Shown: positions 9,858-19,152, counted from the first letter of the stretch. The stretch is 64,000 nt of DNA from Micromonospora sp. NBC_01813 (GCF_035917335.1 NZ_CP109067.1:3099001-3163000); one strand, 5' to 3'. Notes: a model not told the origin generated them from the letters alone. Made by a program: numbers and translations.

Positions 9858-10364
9858 TCAGAACGGCAACGGGCGCTCGCTCTCGTCCCCCGCCCCGAAG
9901 GTACCGATCTCGCGCAGCGCGTGCATCTTGTCCCGGCCACGCTCTATCGAGGCCAGCGCCCGGGTCAGGAACTGCTCGAAGTTGGCCAGGGCGGTGTCGA
10001 CGTAGTCGTCGACCTCGGCCCGCAGCCGTTGGGCCTCGGCCCGTGCCTCGGCGACGATCCGGGCACCCTCGTGCTCGGCGGAGACGGTGATCTCGTTCAC
10101 CGACACCAGGCGGGCGTGTTCCGCCTCACCCTCGCTGATGATCCGGTCGGCCTCCCGCTTGCCGGCGTCCATGATCTTGTCCCGCTCCTCCAGCAACGCG
10201 GCGGCCCGGCGGATGTCCGCCGGCAACTCGGCCCGCAACTGGTCGAGCACGCCGATCATCTCGGCCCGGTCGAGCATGCAGTTGTTCCTGGACATCGGCA
10301 CGGCCCGCGCGGTCTCCACCATCGCGATGATCTCGTCGATGCGGTCGAACGGATCCACCAGCAT
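9858..10364 (-). CDS. SepIVA/DivIVA-like division protein
   Basis: 168 residues beginning MLVDPFDRIDEIIAMVETAR. Nearly the whole protein is predicted alpha-helical coiled coil with long runs of Arg/Glu/Ala, of the type often mis-annotated as ATP synthase subunit B. Position argues for the mycobacterial septation protein SepIVA: in mycobacteria that gene also lies just upstream of the DUF177-rnc-mutM-smc group on the same strand. The start at 10364 has a GGGAG site. The downstream gap of 124 bp to DUF177 may hold a promoter. The function in this organism is inferred from synteny and coiled-coil character. Confidence 0.8.
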   Translation of the reverse strand: MLVDPFDRIDEIIAMVETARAVPMSRNNCMLDRAEMIGVLDQLRAELPADIRRAAALLEERDKIMDAGKREADRIISEGEAEHARLVSVNEITVSAEHEGARIVAEARAEAQRLRAEVDDYVDTALANFEQFLTRALASIERGRDKMHALREIGTFGAGDESERPLPF

Positions 10365-10536
10365 CTCACTCCCTGTTGTCGGAGGGTCGACCCAACATGA
10401 TGTCAAGGCCGGGCCAGAACGTCATCATCGCAACCGGCGAACCGGTCGTCGCTCCACCAATGATGCGACCCTGGACAACACGCGGTCCATCCTGGCCCCC
10501 GGCAAGTCGCGGCGCGCCGCACCGGGGGACGAGGTC

Positions 10537-11028
10537 TCAGGCCGCCGGCGGCGGCGTGACGACGCGGGCGAGCAACTGGTCGCGTACCACGTCGGGCAGG
10601 TGTGCCGACACGTCACCGCCCCACTTGGCCACTTCCTTGACCAGGCTGGAGGAGACGAACGAGTAGAGCGGATTCGTGGGCATGAACAGGGTCTCGACGC
10701 CGGCCAGCCCGATGTTCATCTGCGCCATCTGCAACTCGTAGTCGAAGTCACTCACCGCACGTAGTCCCTTGACCACTACGGCGGCGTCCTGCGCCTTGCA
10801 GAAGTCGACCAGCAGGCCCCGGAACGCGGCGACCCGGACGTTTCGATACGACTCGGTCACTTCGCGCAGCATCGATATCCGTTCGTCGACGGTGAACAAG
10901 CCAGCCTTCGACTGGTTGATCAGAACCCCGACGATGACCTCGTCGAACAGCCGGCTGGCCCGGCCGATGATGTCGAGGTGACCATTGGTTACCGGATCGA
11001 ACGAGCCGGGACACACCGCGCGTCTCAT
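10537..11028 (-). CDS. coaD: Phosphopantetheine adenylyltransferase
   Basis: 163 residues. The nucleotidyltransferase motif GSFDPVTNGH is at residues 8-17. The second phosphate-binding element, in YSFVSSSLVKEVAKWGG, is near residue 125. The enzyme converts 4'-phosphopantetheine and ATP to dephospho-CoA, the penultimate step of CoA synthesis. The ATG at 11028 overlaps the rsmD stop by four bases, so the pair is coupled, as in most bacteria. Confidence 0.97.
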   Translation of the reverse strand: MRRAVCPGSFDPVTNGHLDIIGRASRLFDEVIVGVLINQSKAGLFTVDERISMLREVTESYRNVRVAAFRGLLVDFCKAQDAAVVVKGLRAVSDFDYELQMAQMNIGLAGVETLFMPTNPLYSFVSSSLVKEVAKWGGDVSAHLPDVVRDQLLARVVTPPPAA

Positions 11029-11588
11029 GATCGCCGACCGTACCAAAGCATGGTCTCGCCGTACCGCCGCCCGCGTTCGGCTGTGATGCCTTCCACCCAG
11101 CTCAGGGCCGGTCCACGGGCCGATCGCTCGACCACGACCACCGCGTCCGGGGCGAGCCAGCCGTTGGTGACCAGCATGTCGAGCACGGCCCGCAGCTGGT
11201 CGTCGGTCACCGCGTACGGCGGGTCGGCGAAGACCACGTCGTAGCCGGGGCCGTCCGGCGGCGCGGCCAGGGCGGTGGCGACCTTGGCGGTGACCAGCCG
11301 GGCGTCGGTCACCACCCGCAGTGCGGCGATGTTCTCCCGGATCGTGCGGGCGGCCCGAGCGTCGGATTCGACCAGCAGCACGTGGGACGCGCCACGGGAC
11401 AACGCCTCCAGGCCGACCGCGCCGCTGCCGGCGTACAGGTCCGCGAAGCGGGCCCCGACCAGGTCCGTCATCGTGCCAATGGCGCTGAACAGCGCCTCCC
11501 GGACCCGGTCGGCGGTGGGCCGGGTGCCGACGCCGGGCGGCGCCGCGATCCGCCGCCCGCCGAGCCGGCCGGAGATGATCCGGGTCAT
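11025..11588 (-). CDS. rsmD: 16S rRNA (guanine966-N2)-methyltransferase RsmD
   Basis: 187 residues. It has the RsmD N-terminus TRIISGRLGGRRI, the SAM-binding motif DLYAGSGAVGLEALSRGA and the catalytic DPPY in VVFADPPYAV. The enzyme methylates the exocyclic amine of G966 in 16S rRNA. It is the first gene of the rsmD-coaD pair, and the 390-bp gap upstream presumably carries its promoter. Confidence 0.96.
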   Translation of the reverse strand: MTRIISGRLGGRRIAAPPGVGTRPTADRVREALFSAIGTMTDLVGARFADLYAGSGAVGLEALSRGASHVLLVESDARAARTIRENIAALRVVTDARLVTAKVATALAAPPDGPGYDVVFADPPYAVTDDQLRAVLDMLVTNGWLAPDAVVVVERSARGPALSWVEGITAERGRRYGETMLWYGRRS

Positions 11589-11978
11589 CGGCGACGAGCG
11601 GTGGCGGTGTCCGGTGCGGTCATGGCACGGACGCTAGCCGATCGCCCACCTCGTCACCCACGCCGCCCAGGACATCACCATCCGTGCTGTGACCAGTGTG
11701 ATTACTGTTGCCCAAGCGATGATTGATGCGTCAATCACTACCCGCAGATCGCAACCAGAATACTTTACGTATATTAAACATCTCGAATCAACAACATCAT
11801 CCTTAGCTGGAGCTGTGGGTCACCGCCGCACTTCAGGAGCCGCTAAGGTCTGGCGCTGTACCGGCGGGACACGCCGGTCGCACGACGCGGGGAGTCGTTG
11901 CACCAGCCATCAACTGAGTTTTTCCAGTGGGTGGTCCGCCTGCCCGCCGTGCCCTGAACCCCTTACTCAGGAGTACGT
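11589..11978. other. AT-rich divergent intergenic region
   Basis: This region lies between rsmD and the surface-protein gene. From about 11695 to 11815 the DNA is far richer in A and T than the rest of the window, with stretches such as tactttacgtatattaaac at 11761-11779. No ORF is supported. It probably holds the promoter of the surface protein and is a candidate binding site for a nucleoid-associated repressor of AT-rich DNA. Confidence 0.6.
11720..11737. promoter_or_regulatory. Perfect 7-bp inverted repeat, candidate operator
   Basis: TGATTGA-TGCG-TCAATCA: two perfect 7-base arms around a 4-base centre, inside the AT-rich stretch upstream of the sortase-anchored protein. Its size and symmetry fit a dimeric transcription factor. 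No cognate regulator is encoded next to it. Confidence 0.4.
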
Positions 11979-13181
11979 GTGAACCGTCTGAAGTCTCCGC
12001 TTCGTCGCGCCCTGGCCGTCGCGGCCGGCGCGACGATCGGCCTGGTCGGCGCGGTGGCCCTGGCCACCCCCGCCAGCGCGCACTACACCGCACCGACCGG
12101 CAGCGCCATCTGCGACACCACCACCGGCGAGTGGGAAATCACCTGGACCGTCCGCAGCGAGTGGCACTTCCAGGCGACCAAGTTCCGGCTGAACGCGGTC
12201 TACCACACCCCGGCGGACACCACTCTGGAAGGTATCGAGCGGACCCGAATCCGGGACGGCTACCCGCACAGCGTCAGGAAGGGTGTCACCGGCACGCAGC
12301 GGGTGCCGGGCACCACCACCCACGCCACCCTGGCGGTCAAGGGCGCTTGGAACGACGGGTACGCGGAGAAGGACTTCCGCAAGGGCGAGATCGAGCTCGG
12401 TGGCGACTGCGTGATCGACACCCCGGAGCCGACGCCGTCGCCGACGCCGGACACCTCGCCGACCCCCGAGGAGTCCCCCACGCCGGAGGAGTCCCCGACC
12501 CCGGTCGAGCCGGACCCGATCGCAATCCCGGGTGCCAGCTTCCTGTCCGACTGTGAGGGCACCGTCTGGGTGACCATCAGCAACGGCGAGGACGCCACCG
12601 AGTCGGTCGACCTGACCGTCAGCGCCGGCGAGTTCAGCGAGACCCACACGCTCGCCCCCGGCGACAGCAAGGAAGACATCCAGGTGCCGGGTGACGCCGG
12701 TCCGGTCTCCGTGACCAACGGCGACGAACTGGTCAGCGAGCCGTACAGCTGGGTCGAGCCGGAGAACTGCGTCGTGCCGGGCGAGCCTGAGGGCGGCTAC
12801 GAGTCCACCTGTGACCAGCTGGTCATCGGCTTCGCCAACCCGGAGGACGGCGAGGCGTTCACCGTCACCCTGACCCCGAGCACGGGCGACGCGCAGACCA
12901 TCACCGTCGAGCCGGGTGTCAGCGAGGTCGTCGAGTTCGACGCTTCCGAGGGCTTCGAGGTCACGGTCGTCAGCGAGGAGTGGGGCGTCGACGAGACCGT
13001 CGCCTGGGAGAAGCCGGAAGACTGTGACACCGAGGGTGGCGAGGGTGGCGAAGGCGGCGGCGAGCTGCCGGTCACCGGTGCTGCCGCTGGCGGCATCGCC
13101 GCTGGCGCCGTCGCGCTGCTGGCAATCGGTGGCGTGCTGTTCTACATGGCGCGTCGTCGGCGGGTCACCTTCACCGCCTGA
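11979..13181 (+). CDS. Sortase-anchored (LPXTG-type) surface protein
   Basis: 400 residues from a GTG at 11979 with a CAGGAG site upstream. It has a Sec signal peptide (RRALAVAAGATIGLVGAVALATPASA, cut near HYTAP), an immature beta-rich ectodomain, an acidic Pro/Thr linker with repeated TPEESP units near residue 160, and two related beta-rich segments after it. At the C-terminus are LPVTG (363-367), a hydrophobic segment and the tail ARRRRVTFTA, the complete cell-wall sorting signal. It is therefore predicted to be covalently attached to peptidoglycan by a sortase. The ligand or role is not evident. It interrupts the rsmD-recG neighbourhood on the opposite strand. Confidence 0.9.
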   Translation: MNRLKSPLRRALAVAAGATIGLVGAVALATPASAHYTAPTGSAICDTTTGEWEITWTVRSEWHFQATKFRLNAVYHTPADTTLEGIERTRIRDGYPHSVRKGVTGTQRVPGTTTHATLAVKGAWNDGYAEKDFRKGEIELGGDCVIDTPEPTPSPTPDTSPTPEESPTPEESPTPVEPDPIAIPGASFLSDCEGTVWVTISNGEDATESVDLTVSAGEFSETHTLAPGDSKEDIQVPGDAGPVSVTNGDELVSEPYSWVEPENCVVPGEPEGGYESTCDQLVIGFANPEDGEAFTVTLTPSTGDAQTITVEPGVSEVVEFDASEGFEVTVVSEEWGVDETVAWEKPEDCDTEGGEGGEGGGELPVTGAAAGGIAAGAVALLAIGGVLFYMARRRRVTFTA

Positions 13182-13234
13182 GCTGTTCACCACTGCGTTC
13201 GAGTGACTGACTAGCCAACCGCTCCACCCCCCTC

Positions 13235-13270
13235 GGAAGGGCGTCGACCACCCCCGGTCGGCGCCCTTCC
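13235..13270. terminator. Convergent hairpin terminator
   Basis: Arms ggaagggcgtcgacc (13235-13249) and ggtcggcgcccttcc (13256-13270) pair with one mismatch around a six-base loop. The hairpin lies between the 3' ends of the surface-protein gene and recG, so it can serve both. Confidence 0.75.
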
Positions 13271-13294
13271 GCTTGCCCCGCCCAAGATCGCGGG

Positions 13295-15508
13295 TCAGCC
13301 CTTCTCCAGGTACTCGGCGCGGTCGGCGTCGACCAGGGTGTCGACCGAGGCCGCCAGCTCCGGATGCCGGGCCAGCTCCGGATCGTCGCCGAGCAGCTCG
13401 ATCGCCTCGGCCCGGGCCTGCCCGATCAGCTCGGCGTCACGCAGCAGCGACAACAGCCGCAGATGCGACCGGCGACCCGACTGGGTGGCCCCCAGCACGT
13501 CACCTTCCCGGCGCTGCTCCAGATCCAGCTCGGCCAACCGGAACCCGTCGGTGGTCGACGCCACCGCGTCCAGCCGCTCGCGGGCCGGCGTACCCTCGGC
13601 GGCGTCGGTGACCAGCAGGCACAGTCCGGCCGCCGAGCCCCGGCCGACCCGGCCGCGCAGCTGGTGCAGCTGCGACACCCCGAACCGGTCGGCGTCCAGC
13701 ACGATCATCACGGTGGCGTTCGGCACGTTCACCCCGACCTCGACCACCGTCGTCGCCACCAGCACGTCGACGTCACCGGCGGCGAACGCCCGCATCACCG
13801 AATCCTTCGCGTCGGCCGGCAGCCGGCCGTGCAGCACCTCGATCCGCAACCCGTGCAACGGCCCCTCGGCGAGCAGCGGCGCCACCTCGGTCACCGCCAG
13901 CGGTGGCCGCCGCGCCCCGGGATCGTCACCGTCGCCGGGGGGCTCCTCGTCGGCGCCGGAGCCGGTCGCGTCACCGATGCGGGGACAGACCACGTACGCC
14001 TGGTGGCCGGCGGCCACCTCCTCACGTACCCGCCGCCAGGCCCGCTCCAGGAACGCCGGCTTGTCCGCCGCCGGCACCACGTGCGAGACGATCGGCGACC
14101 GGCCGCCGGGCAGCTGGGTGAGCGCCGAGACCTCCAGATCGCCGTAGACGGTCATCGCGACGGTGCGCGGGATCGGGGTCGCGGTCATCACCAGTACGTG
14201 CGGCGGCTGCTCGGCCTTGGCCCGCAACGCGTCGCGCTGCTCCACGCCGAACCGGTGCTGTTCGTCGACCACCACCAGGCCGAGGTCGGCGAAGTCGACG
14301 CCCTCGTACAGCAGGGCGTGGGTGCCGATGACGATCCCGGACCGGCCGGCGCGGACCTCGTCCAGCGCCGCCCTGCGGGCCGCCGCGCCCAGCGAACCGG
14401 TCACCAGCGTCACCCGGGTGCCGGCCGGGTCGCCGTCGAGCTCACCGGCCCGACCCAGCGGCCCCAGCAGCTCCTGGATGCCCCGGTGGTGCTGGGCGGC
14501 GAGCACCTCGGTCGGGGCGAGCAGCGCCGCCTGCCCGCCGGCGTCGACCACCTGCAGCATGGCCCGCAGCGCGCAGACCGTCTTACCGGAGCCGACCTCC
14601 CCCTGCAGCAGCCGGTGCATCGGATGCGCGACGGCCAGGTCGGCGGCGATCTCCTCGCCGATCCGCTGCTGACCGTCGGTCAGCTGGTACGGCAGCCGTT
14701 CGTCGAAGGCGGCCAGCAGGCCGGCGGCGGAGCGGGGCCGGGGTCGCGCCGGCCAGTCGGCGGCGCGCAGCTTGCGGCGCACCAACGTCAGCTGTACGGC
14801 GAACGCCTCGTCCCACTTGAGTCGCCGCCGGGCCTGGAACAGCTCCGGTTCGCTGGCCGGGCGGTGGATCTGCCGCAACGCCGGGTCGAGGCCGATCAGG
14901 TTGCGGCTGGCCCGCACCGCCGCCGGCATCGGGTCCTCCGGCGCGGTGAGCACGTCCAGCACGGTCCGTACGCAGCGGGCGATCACCCAGGTGGGGACGG
15001 CGGCCGCCGCCGGGTACACCGGGATCAGCGCCCCGGCGAACTCCTCCACCGGGTCCTCGGCGGCCACCTCACCGTCCGCGGTGCCGTCGCCGAGCAGCAC
15101 GTACTCGGGGCCGTTGAGCTGGCGTACGCCGCGGAACTCGGTGACCTTGCCGGCGAACAGCCCCCACCGGCCCGGTTTGAGGTCTCGTTCCCGCCACGCC
15201 TGGTTGCCGAAGAAGGTCAGCGTGAGGGTGCCGCCGGTGCCGTCCTCGACGACCGCTTCGAGCAGCTTGCCGCGCCGCTGACGCATCGGCCGTACGGTGG
15301 TCCGCCGCACCTGCCCCAGGACGGTGACCTGCTCTCCCACCTCCAGCGAACGGATGTCGGTGTGGTCGCCGCGCTGGTCGTAGCGGCGCGGGAAGTGGTA
15401 CAGCAGGTCCCCGACGGTGTGCAGGTCGAGGTGGTCGGCCATCGCCTTGGCGGTCTTCGCGCCCAGGTTGACGGTCAACGGGGTGTCCAACGTGCACGGC
15501 TGAGTCAT
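13295..15508 (-). CDS. recG: ATP-dependent DNA helicase RecG
   Basis: 737 residues, normal length. An N-terminal wedge/OB region (about 1-250) contains GDLLYHFPRRYDQR. The helicase core has Walker A GEVGSGKT, the DEQH box in VVVDEQHRFGVEQR, the MTATPIPRT motif and the RecG-specific arginine-rich LHQLRGRVGRG motif. The enzyme reverses stalled replication forks and branch-migrates junctions. The ATG at 15508 (MTQPCTLDTPL) was chosen over the longer open frame, whose extra 49 residues overlap the upstream gene. Confidence 0.97.
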   Translation of the reverse strand: MTQPCTLDTPLTVNLGAKTAKAMADHLDLHTVGDLLYHFPRRYDQRGDHTDIRSLEVGEQVTVLGQVRRTTVRPMRQRRGKLLEAVVEDGTGGTLTLTFFGNQAWRERDLKPGRWGLFAGKVTEFRGVRQLNGPEYVLLGDGTADGEVAAEDPVEEFAGALIPVYPAAAAVPTWVIARCVRTVLDVLTAPEDPMPAAVRASRNLIGLDPALRQIHRPASEPELFQARRRLKWDEAFAVQLTLVRRKLRAADWPARPRPRSAAGLLAAFDERLPYQLTDGQQRIGEEIAADLAVAHPMHRLLQGEVGSGKTVCALRAMLQVVDAGGQAALLAPTEVLAAQHHRGIQELLGPLGRAGELDGDPAGTRVTLVTGSLGAAARRAALDEVRAGRSGIVIGTHALLYEGVDFADLGLVVVDEQHRFGVEQRDALRAKAEQPPHVLVMTATPIPRTVAMTVYGDLEVSALTQLPGGRSPIVSHVVPAADKPAFLERAWRRVREEVAAGHQAYVVCPRIGDATGSGADEEPPGDGDDPGARRPPLAVTEVAPLLAEGPLHGLRIEVLHGRLPADAKDSVMRAFAAGDVDVLVATTVVEVGVNVPNATVMIVLDADRFGVSQLHQLRGRVGRGSAAGLCLLVTDAAEGTPARERLDAVASTTDGFRLAELDLEQRREGDVLGATQSGRRSHLRLLSLLRDAELIGQARAEAIELLGDDPELARHPELAASVDTLVDADRAEYLEKG

Positions 15509-15527
15509 CCGGGCTCCAACGGCTGCA

Positions 15528-17141
15528 TCATTCGACTCCGACCAGGAGCGGGAAGTGTGGCTGGCCGCCGGCGTAGGTGTGCACCTCGACGAACGGCCAG
15601 CAGCGGGTGACGTGTGCTTCGACGGCCGCGCCGAGCCCGGCCGGGGCCTGGTCACCGAGGATCAGGGTGACCAGCTCGCCGCCGCCGCCGAGCAGCTGGT
15701 CGAGCAGGTTACGGCAGGTGCCCGCCAGGTCGGTGCCGATCAGCAGCACCTCCCCCTCGACCAGGGCGAGCACGTCGCCGGGGCGGCACCGACCGGCGAC
15801 GGTGAGGGCTTCGCGGGCGGCGAGACACACCTCGGCGTACCGGCAGGCGCCGGCGGCCTCGGCCATCGCGATCACGTCGTCGTCGAAGCGGCGCTGCGGG
15901 TCGCGGACCGCGAGCGCGGCGAGGGCCTGCGCCGGGGACCTGGTCGGCACCACGGCGACCGTGACCCCGGCGGTCTCCGCCTCGCGGGCGGCGAGGCCGG
16001 CGACGGCCTGGGTGTCCGGGTCGTTGGGCAGCACCACGACTTCGGTGGCGCCGGTGGCCCGGACGGCGTCGAGCAGCTCGGCGGTGGACGGGGATCCGCT
16101 GACGACGACGGCACCTTCGCCGGTGAACAGGGTGGCCAGGCCGGTGCCGGTGGCGACCACGACGGCGGCCCGGGTGGGCGGACCGGCCGGCACCGGGTGG
16201 TCGGCGAACCGGGTGACCGAGATCTGGTACGGCCGGCCGGCGGCGATTCCCGCCTCGATGGCGGCGCCGATGTCGTCGACGTGCACGTGCACGTTCCACA
16301 CCGGAGGGTCGTCGCCGGTGCCGACGACGACCAGCGAGTCGCCGATCGCGGCCAGTGCGGCCCGCATCGTCTCGACGGCGTCGGCGGGTGCGTCCAGCAG
16401 GAACTGCACCTCGTAGGCGTACTCGTCGGATCCGGTCTCGCGGGCGGTGACCGGCACCGGGCCGGCGGCGGCCGGGACGACCGGCGCCGGCGGCTCCGCA
16501 CCGCTGTCAGGCGCGCCGTCGACCACGACGAGCAGGGCGTCGAGCAGCAGACACAGGCCCCGGCCGCCGGCGTCGACCACGCCGGCGCGGGCCAGCGCCG
16601 GCAGCTGGGTGGGGGTGATGGCGAGGGCGTCACGGGCGGCCGAGGCGGCGGCCCGTACCACTGTGGTCAGGTTGTCGGAGCCGGCGCGGTCGGCGGCGCG
16701 CGCGGCGGCGGCGACCACGCTGAGCACGGTCCCTTCGACCGGGCGGGCGACCGCCGCGTACGCCGCGTCGGTGGCGACGGTCAACGCTGCCGCCAGGGCC
16801 CGGCCCCGGACCACGGCGGTGTCGGTCAGCGCGTCGGCGAGCCCGCGCAGGATCTGCGAGACGATCACCCCGGAGTTGCCCCGGGCACCGAGCAGCGCCC
16901 CCCGGGCCATCAGCCGCAGCACCCGGCCGTGCGCGGTCCGCTCCCCCTCGGAGGAGTTGTCCAGGTCCAGGGCGAGCGCGTGCTGGGCGGAGGTGAGCGT
17001 CAGCACCAGGTTGGTGCCGGTGTCGCCGTCGGGCACCGGGTAGACGTTGAGCGCGTCGATCTCGCCCTGGTGACGACGCAGCGCGGCCAGTCCACCCGCG
17101 CACCACCGACGGACGGCGGTGTCGTCGAGGGTGTCCAGCAC
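15528..17141 (-). CDS. DAK2-domain kinase/phosphatase-like protein (FakA/YloV family)
   Basis: About 537 residues. The DhaL-like ATP-binding domain has LNVYPVPDGDTGTNL (about residues 30-45) and GARGNSGVIVSQILRG (about 95-110). A middle Ala/Pro-rich hinge and a C-terminal DegV-like region follow. In Firmicutes the homologue FakA phosphorylates fatty acids bound to FakB, but the actinomycete function is not proven. The conserved rpmB-DAK-recG order is kept here, with recG 19 bp downstream on the same strand. The start is uncertain: the GTG at 17141 has only a weak ribosome-binding site, and other in-frame starts lie upstream. Confidence 0.85.
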   Translation of the reverse strand: MLDTLDDTAVRRWCAGGLAALRRHQGEIDALNVYPVPDGDTGTNLVLTLTSAQHALALDLDNSSEGERTAHGRVLRLMARGALLGARGNSGVIVSQILRGLADALTDTAVVRGRALAAALTVATDAAYAAVARPVEGTVLSVVAAAARAADRAGSDNLTTVVRAAASAARDALAITPTQLPALARAGVVDAGGRGLCLLLDALLVVVDGAPDSGAEPPAPVVPAAAGPVPVTARETGSDEYAYEVQFLLDAPADAVETMRAALAAIGDSLVVVGTGDDPPVWNVHVHVDDIGAAIEAGIAAGRPYQISVTRFADHPVPAGPPTRAAVVVATGTGLATLFTGEGAVVVSGSPSTAELLDAVRATGATEVVVLPNDPDTQAVAGLAAREAETAGVTVAVVPTRSPAQALAALAVRDPQRRFDDDVIAMAEAAGACRYAEVCLAAREALTVAGRCRPGDVLALVEGEVLLIGTDLAGTCRNLLDQLLGGGGELVTLILGDQAPAGLGAAVEAHVTRCWPFVEVHTYAGGQPHFPLLVGVE

Positions 17142-17239
17142 GGCGATGAGCCTACTGGCGGTCGCCGACAGCCGCCGCGAAGACGAGCCCGGGACGGCGG
17201 CACGGGCCGGGCGGCGGGCTGCGGCGCGGGCCACGCCAC

Positions 17240-17283
17240 GGGCTAGGGTGAGCGGCGCGGCGGGCTAGGGTGAGCGGCGCGGC
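17240..17283. repeat. 22-bp tandem duplication
   Basis: Two perfect copies of gggctagggtgagcggcgcg plus gc, at 17240-17261 and 17262-17283, in the region between the divergent DAK2 and rpmB genes. It may alter promoter spacing; no other function is visible. Confidence 0.85.
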
Positions 17284-17395
17284 GGGGGCGATTGGCCGGC
17301 GGTCTGCTCGATCGGGTAACCTGGCCAGGTTGTCTGGGCGGTGTGTGTCCCGGCGACCGGCAACCTGATGAACGACAAATCCCCAGGAGTGTTCC

Positions 17396-17590
17396 GTGGC
17401 TAGCGTGTGCGACGTCTGTGGCAAGGGGCCGGGCTTCGGTCACAACGTGCCGTGGTCCAAGAAGAAGACCAACCGCCGCTGGAACCCGAACATCCAGACG
17501 GTGCGCACCCCGGCCGGTGGTGGCAACACCCGCAAGGTCAAGGCCTGCACCTCCTGCCTCAAGGCCGGCAAGGTGGTCCGGGGCGCCTGA
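17396..17590 (+). CDS. rpmB: Ribosomal protein bL28, zinc-binding form
   Basis: 64 residues from a GTG at 17396, preceded by CAGGAG. ASVCDVCGKGPGFGHNV and CTSCLKAGKVVRGA give the two C-x2-C pairs of the zinc-binding type. It is a large-subunit ribosomal protein and is transcribed divergently from the DAK2/recG pair. Confidence 0.97.
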   Translation: MASVCDVCGKGPGFGHNVPWSKKKTNRRWNPNIQTVRTPAGGGNTRKVKACTSCLKAGKVVRGA

Positions 17591-17617
17591 GCCCCGCCCC
17601 CACCGATCGACACTTCC

Positions 17618-17650
17618 GTAGCCGCCGGGCCAGCTTGGTCCGGCGGCTAC
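17618..17650. terminator. Convergent hairpin terminator
   Basis: Perfect 11-base arms gtagccgccgg (17618-17628) and ccggcggctac (17640-17650) surround an 11-base loop between the 3' ends of rpmB and the GNAT gene. Confidence 0.8.
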
Positions 17651-17679
17651 GTGTGTTCTCCCCCAGCGTGCGGAGTGGT

Positions 17680-18162
17680 TCAGAGCACCCGGCCGAAGGA
17701 CAGGCAACCCGGCGAGTCCCGGTAGTAGCCGAAGTTCGGGATCCGGGCGTACCCGCTGCTGCTGTAGAGCGCGATCGCCTCGGGCTGCTTGTCGCCGCAT
17801 TCCAGGATGAGCCGGCGGCGGCCCTGACCGGCGGCGGAGCGTTCCACGGCGGCGAGCAGCGCCCGGGCCACGCCCCGGCCGCGGGCGTCGGCGGCCACGT
17901 ACATCCGCTTGAGCTCGGCGTCCTCGCCGGATGTGCCGTGGCTGCGCCAGCCGGCGCAGCCGGCCGGCGCTCCGTCCAGGTGGGCGATCAGGAAGGCCCC
18001 GCCGGGCGGGTCGAAGTCGGCCGGGTCGACCGGGGTGTCGTCGCCGGTGCCGCCGTAGCGGGCGCCCAGATCGGCCATGGCGGCGGCGACGAGGCGTTGC
18101 GCGACGGCGTCGGTGAAGCGGACCCGGCGGAGCTCGACGCCGGTGGAGAGCAGTTCAGTCAC
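17680..18162 (-). CDS. GNAT-family N-acetyltransferase
   Basis: About 160 residues. The acetyl-CoA-binding motif is MYVAADARGRGVARALLAAVE (R/Q-x2-G-x-G/A type), and the family C-terminal strand-helix ALYSSSGYARIPNFGYYRDSPG follows. The acceptor substrate cannot be read from sequence. The GTG at 18162 (VTELLSTGVELRRV) is my choice; another GTG at 18183 adds seven residues, and neither has a good ribosome-binding site. It is 51 bp downstream of thiL on the same strand. Confidence 0.85.
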   Translation of the reverse strand: MTELLSTGVELRRVRFTDAVAQRLVAAAMADLGARYGGTGDDTPVDPADFDPPGGAFLIAHLDGAPAGCAGWRSHGTSGEDAELKRMYVAADARGRGVARALLAAVERSAAGQGRRRLILECGDKQPEAIALYSSSGYARIPNFGYYRDSPGCLSFGRVL

Positions 18163-18213
18163 GGGTAAAGGGTAGTGCGGCACCCGCCGGACACCCGGGT
18201 GCGGTGGCGCGGC

Positions 18214-19152
18214 TTAATGGAAGTGTTCCCAGCCGGGGGCGCCCTGGTAGGGCTGGCCGTCGATGGTCACCCCGGCACCCTTGACCACGTGCCCGACGTG
18301 CCGCCAACCCTTCGGCAACGGCAGGTCCTCGGGGAAGGTCGCGGCGAGGGCGTGGTCGTCGCCACCACCAAAGATCCACTGGTACGGGTCGACGCCGAGC
18401 GCGTTGGCGGTGTCGCGCATCTGCGGTGGCACCTCGAACGCCTCCCGCCGCAGGTCGATGCCGACCCGGCTGGCGGCGGCGATGTGCCCCAGGTCGGCGA
18501 TCAGCCCGTCCGAGACGTCGATCATGGCGCTGGCCCCGACGTTCGCGGCGGCCGGTCCGGCCGCGTACGGCACCTCGGGGCGTCGATGCGCTTCCACCAG
18601 CAGCTTCGGTGAGCGGAAGCCGCGCGAAAGCACCGTGTAGCCGGCGGCGGCGTAGCCGAGCCGCCCGGCGAGCGCGACCACGTCGCCGGCATGCGCCCCG
18701 CTACGCAGCACCGGGGTGGCGCCGTGCAGGTCACCGAGGGCGCTCACCGCGATGGTCAACGTCGGGCTGGCCGACATGTCACCGCCGACGACGGCGGCAC
18801 CGACCTTGGCGGCCTCGTCGTTCAGACCGACCGCCAGGTCCTCGGCCCAGCCCGCGTCGGTTTCCGGCGGCGCGCAGAGCGCCACCAGCAACGCGGTCGG
18901 CACCGCCCCCATCGCCACGATGTCGGCCAGGTTCGCGGCGGCCGCCCGGTGCCCGACGTCGATGGCGCTGGACCAGTCGCGCCGGAAGTGCCGGCCCTCG
19001 ACGAGCACGTCGGTGGAGGCGACCACCCGGCCGTCGGAGGCGGCGACGATCGCCGCGTCGTCGCCGGGACCGAGTAGGGTGGCCGCGCCTGAATGTAGCC
19101 GCGCGGTGACCCGGGAGATGAGCCCGAATTCACCCGCCCGTGCCACATTCAC
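18214..19152 (-). CDS. thiL: Thiamine-monophosphate kinase
   Basis: 312 residues. It has the ThiL pattern: GEFGLISRV at the start, LLGPGDDAAIV, STDVLVEGRHFRRDW, ANLADIVAMGA, DVSDGLIADLGHIA and FGGGDDHALAATF. The enzyme phosphorylates thiamine monophosphate to thiamine diphosphate. A GTG start at 19152 has GAGGTG upstream. It is divergent from the Lrp-like gene 111 bp away, so the two may share a regulatory region. No thiamine riboswitch is visible there. Confidence 0.96.
   Translation of the reverse strand: MNVARAGEFGLISRVTARLHSGAATLLGPGDDAAIVAASDGRVVASTDVLVEGRHFRRDWSSAIDVGHRAAAANLADIVAMGAVPTALLVALCAPPETDAGWAEDLAVGLNDEAAKVGAAVVGGDMSASPTLTIAVSALGDLHGATPVLRSGAHAGDVVALAGRLGYAAAGYTVLSRGFRSPKLLVEAHRRPEVPYAAGPAAANVGASAMIDVSDGLIADLGHIAAASRVGIDLRREAFEVPPQMRDTANALGVDPYQWIFGGGDDHALAATFPEDLPLPKGWRHVGHVVKGAGVTIDGQPYQGAPGWEHFH

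Noticed and set aside
13364..15610. A 748-residue plus-strand frame opposite recG
   Set aside because: It is the antisense shadow of an unmistakable RecG with all helicase motifs.
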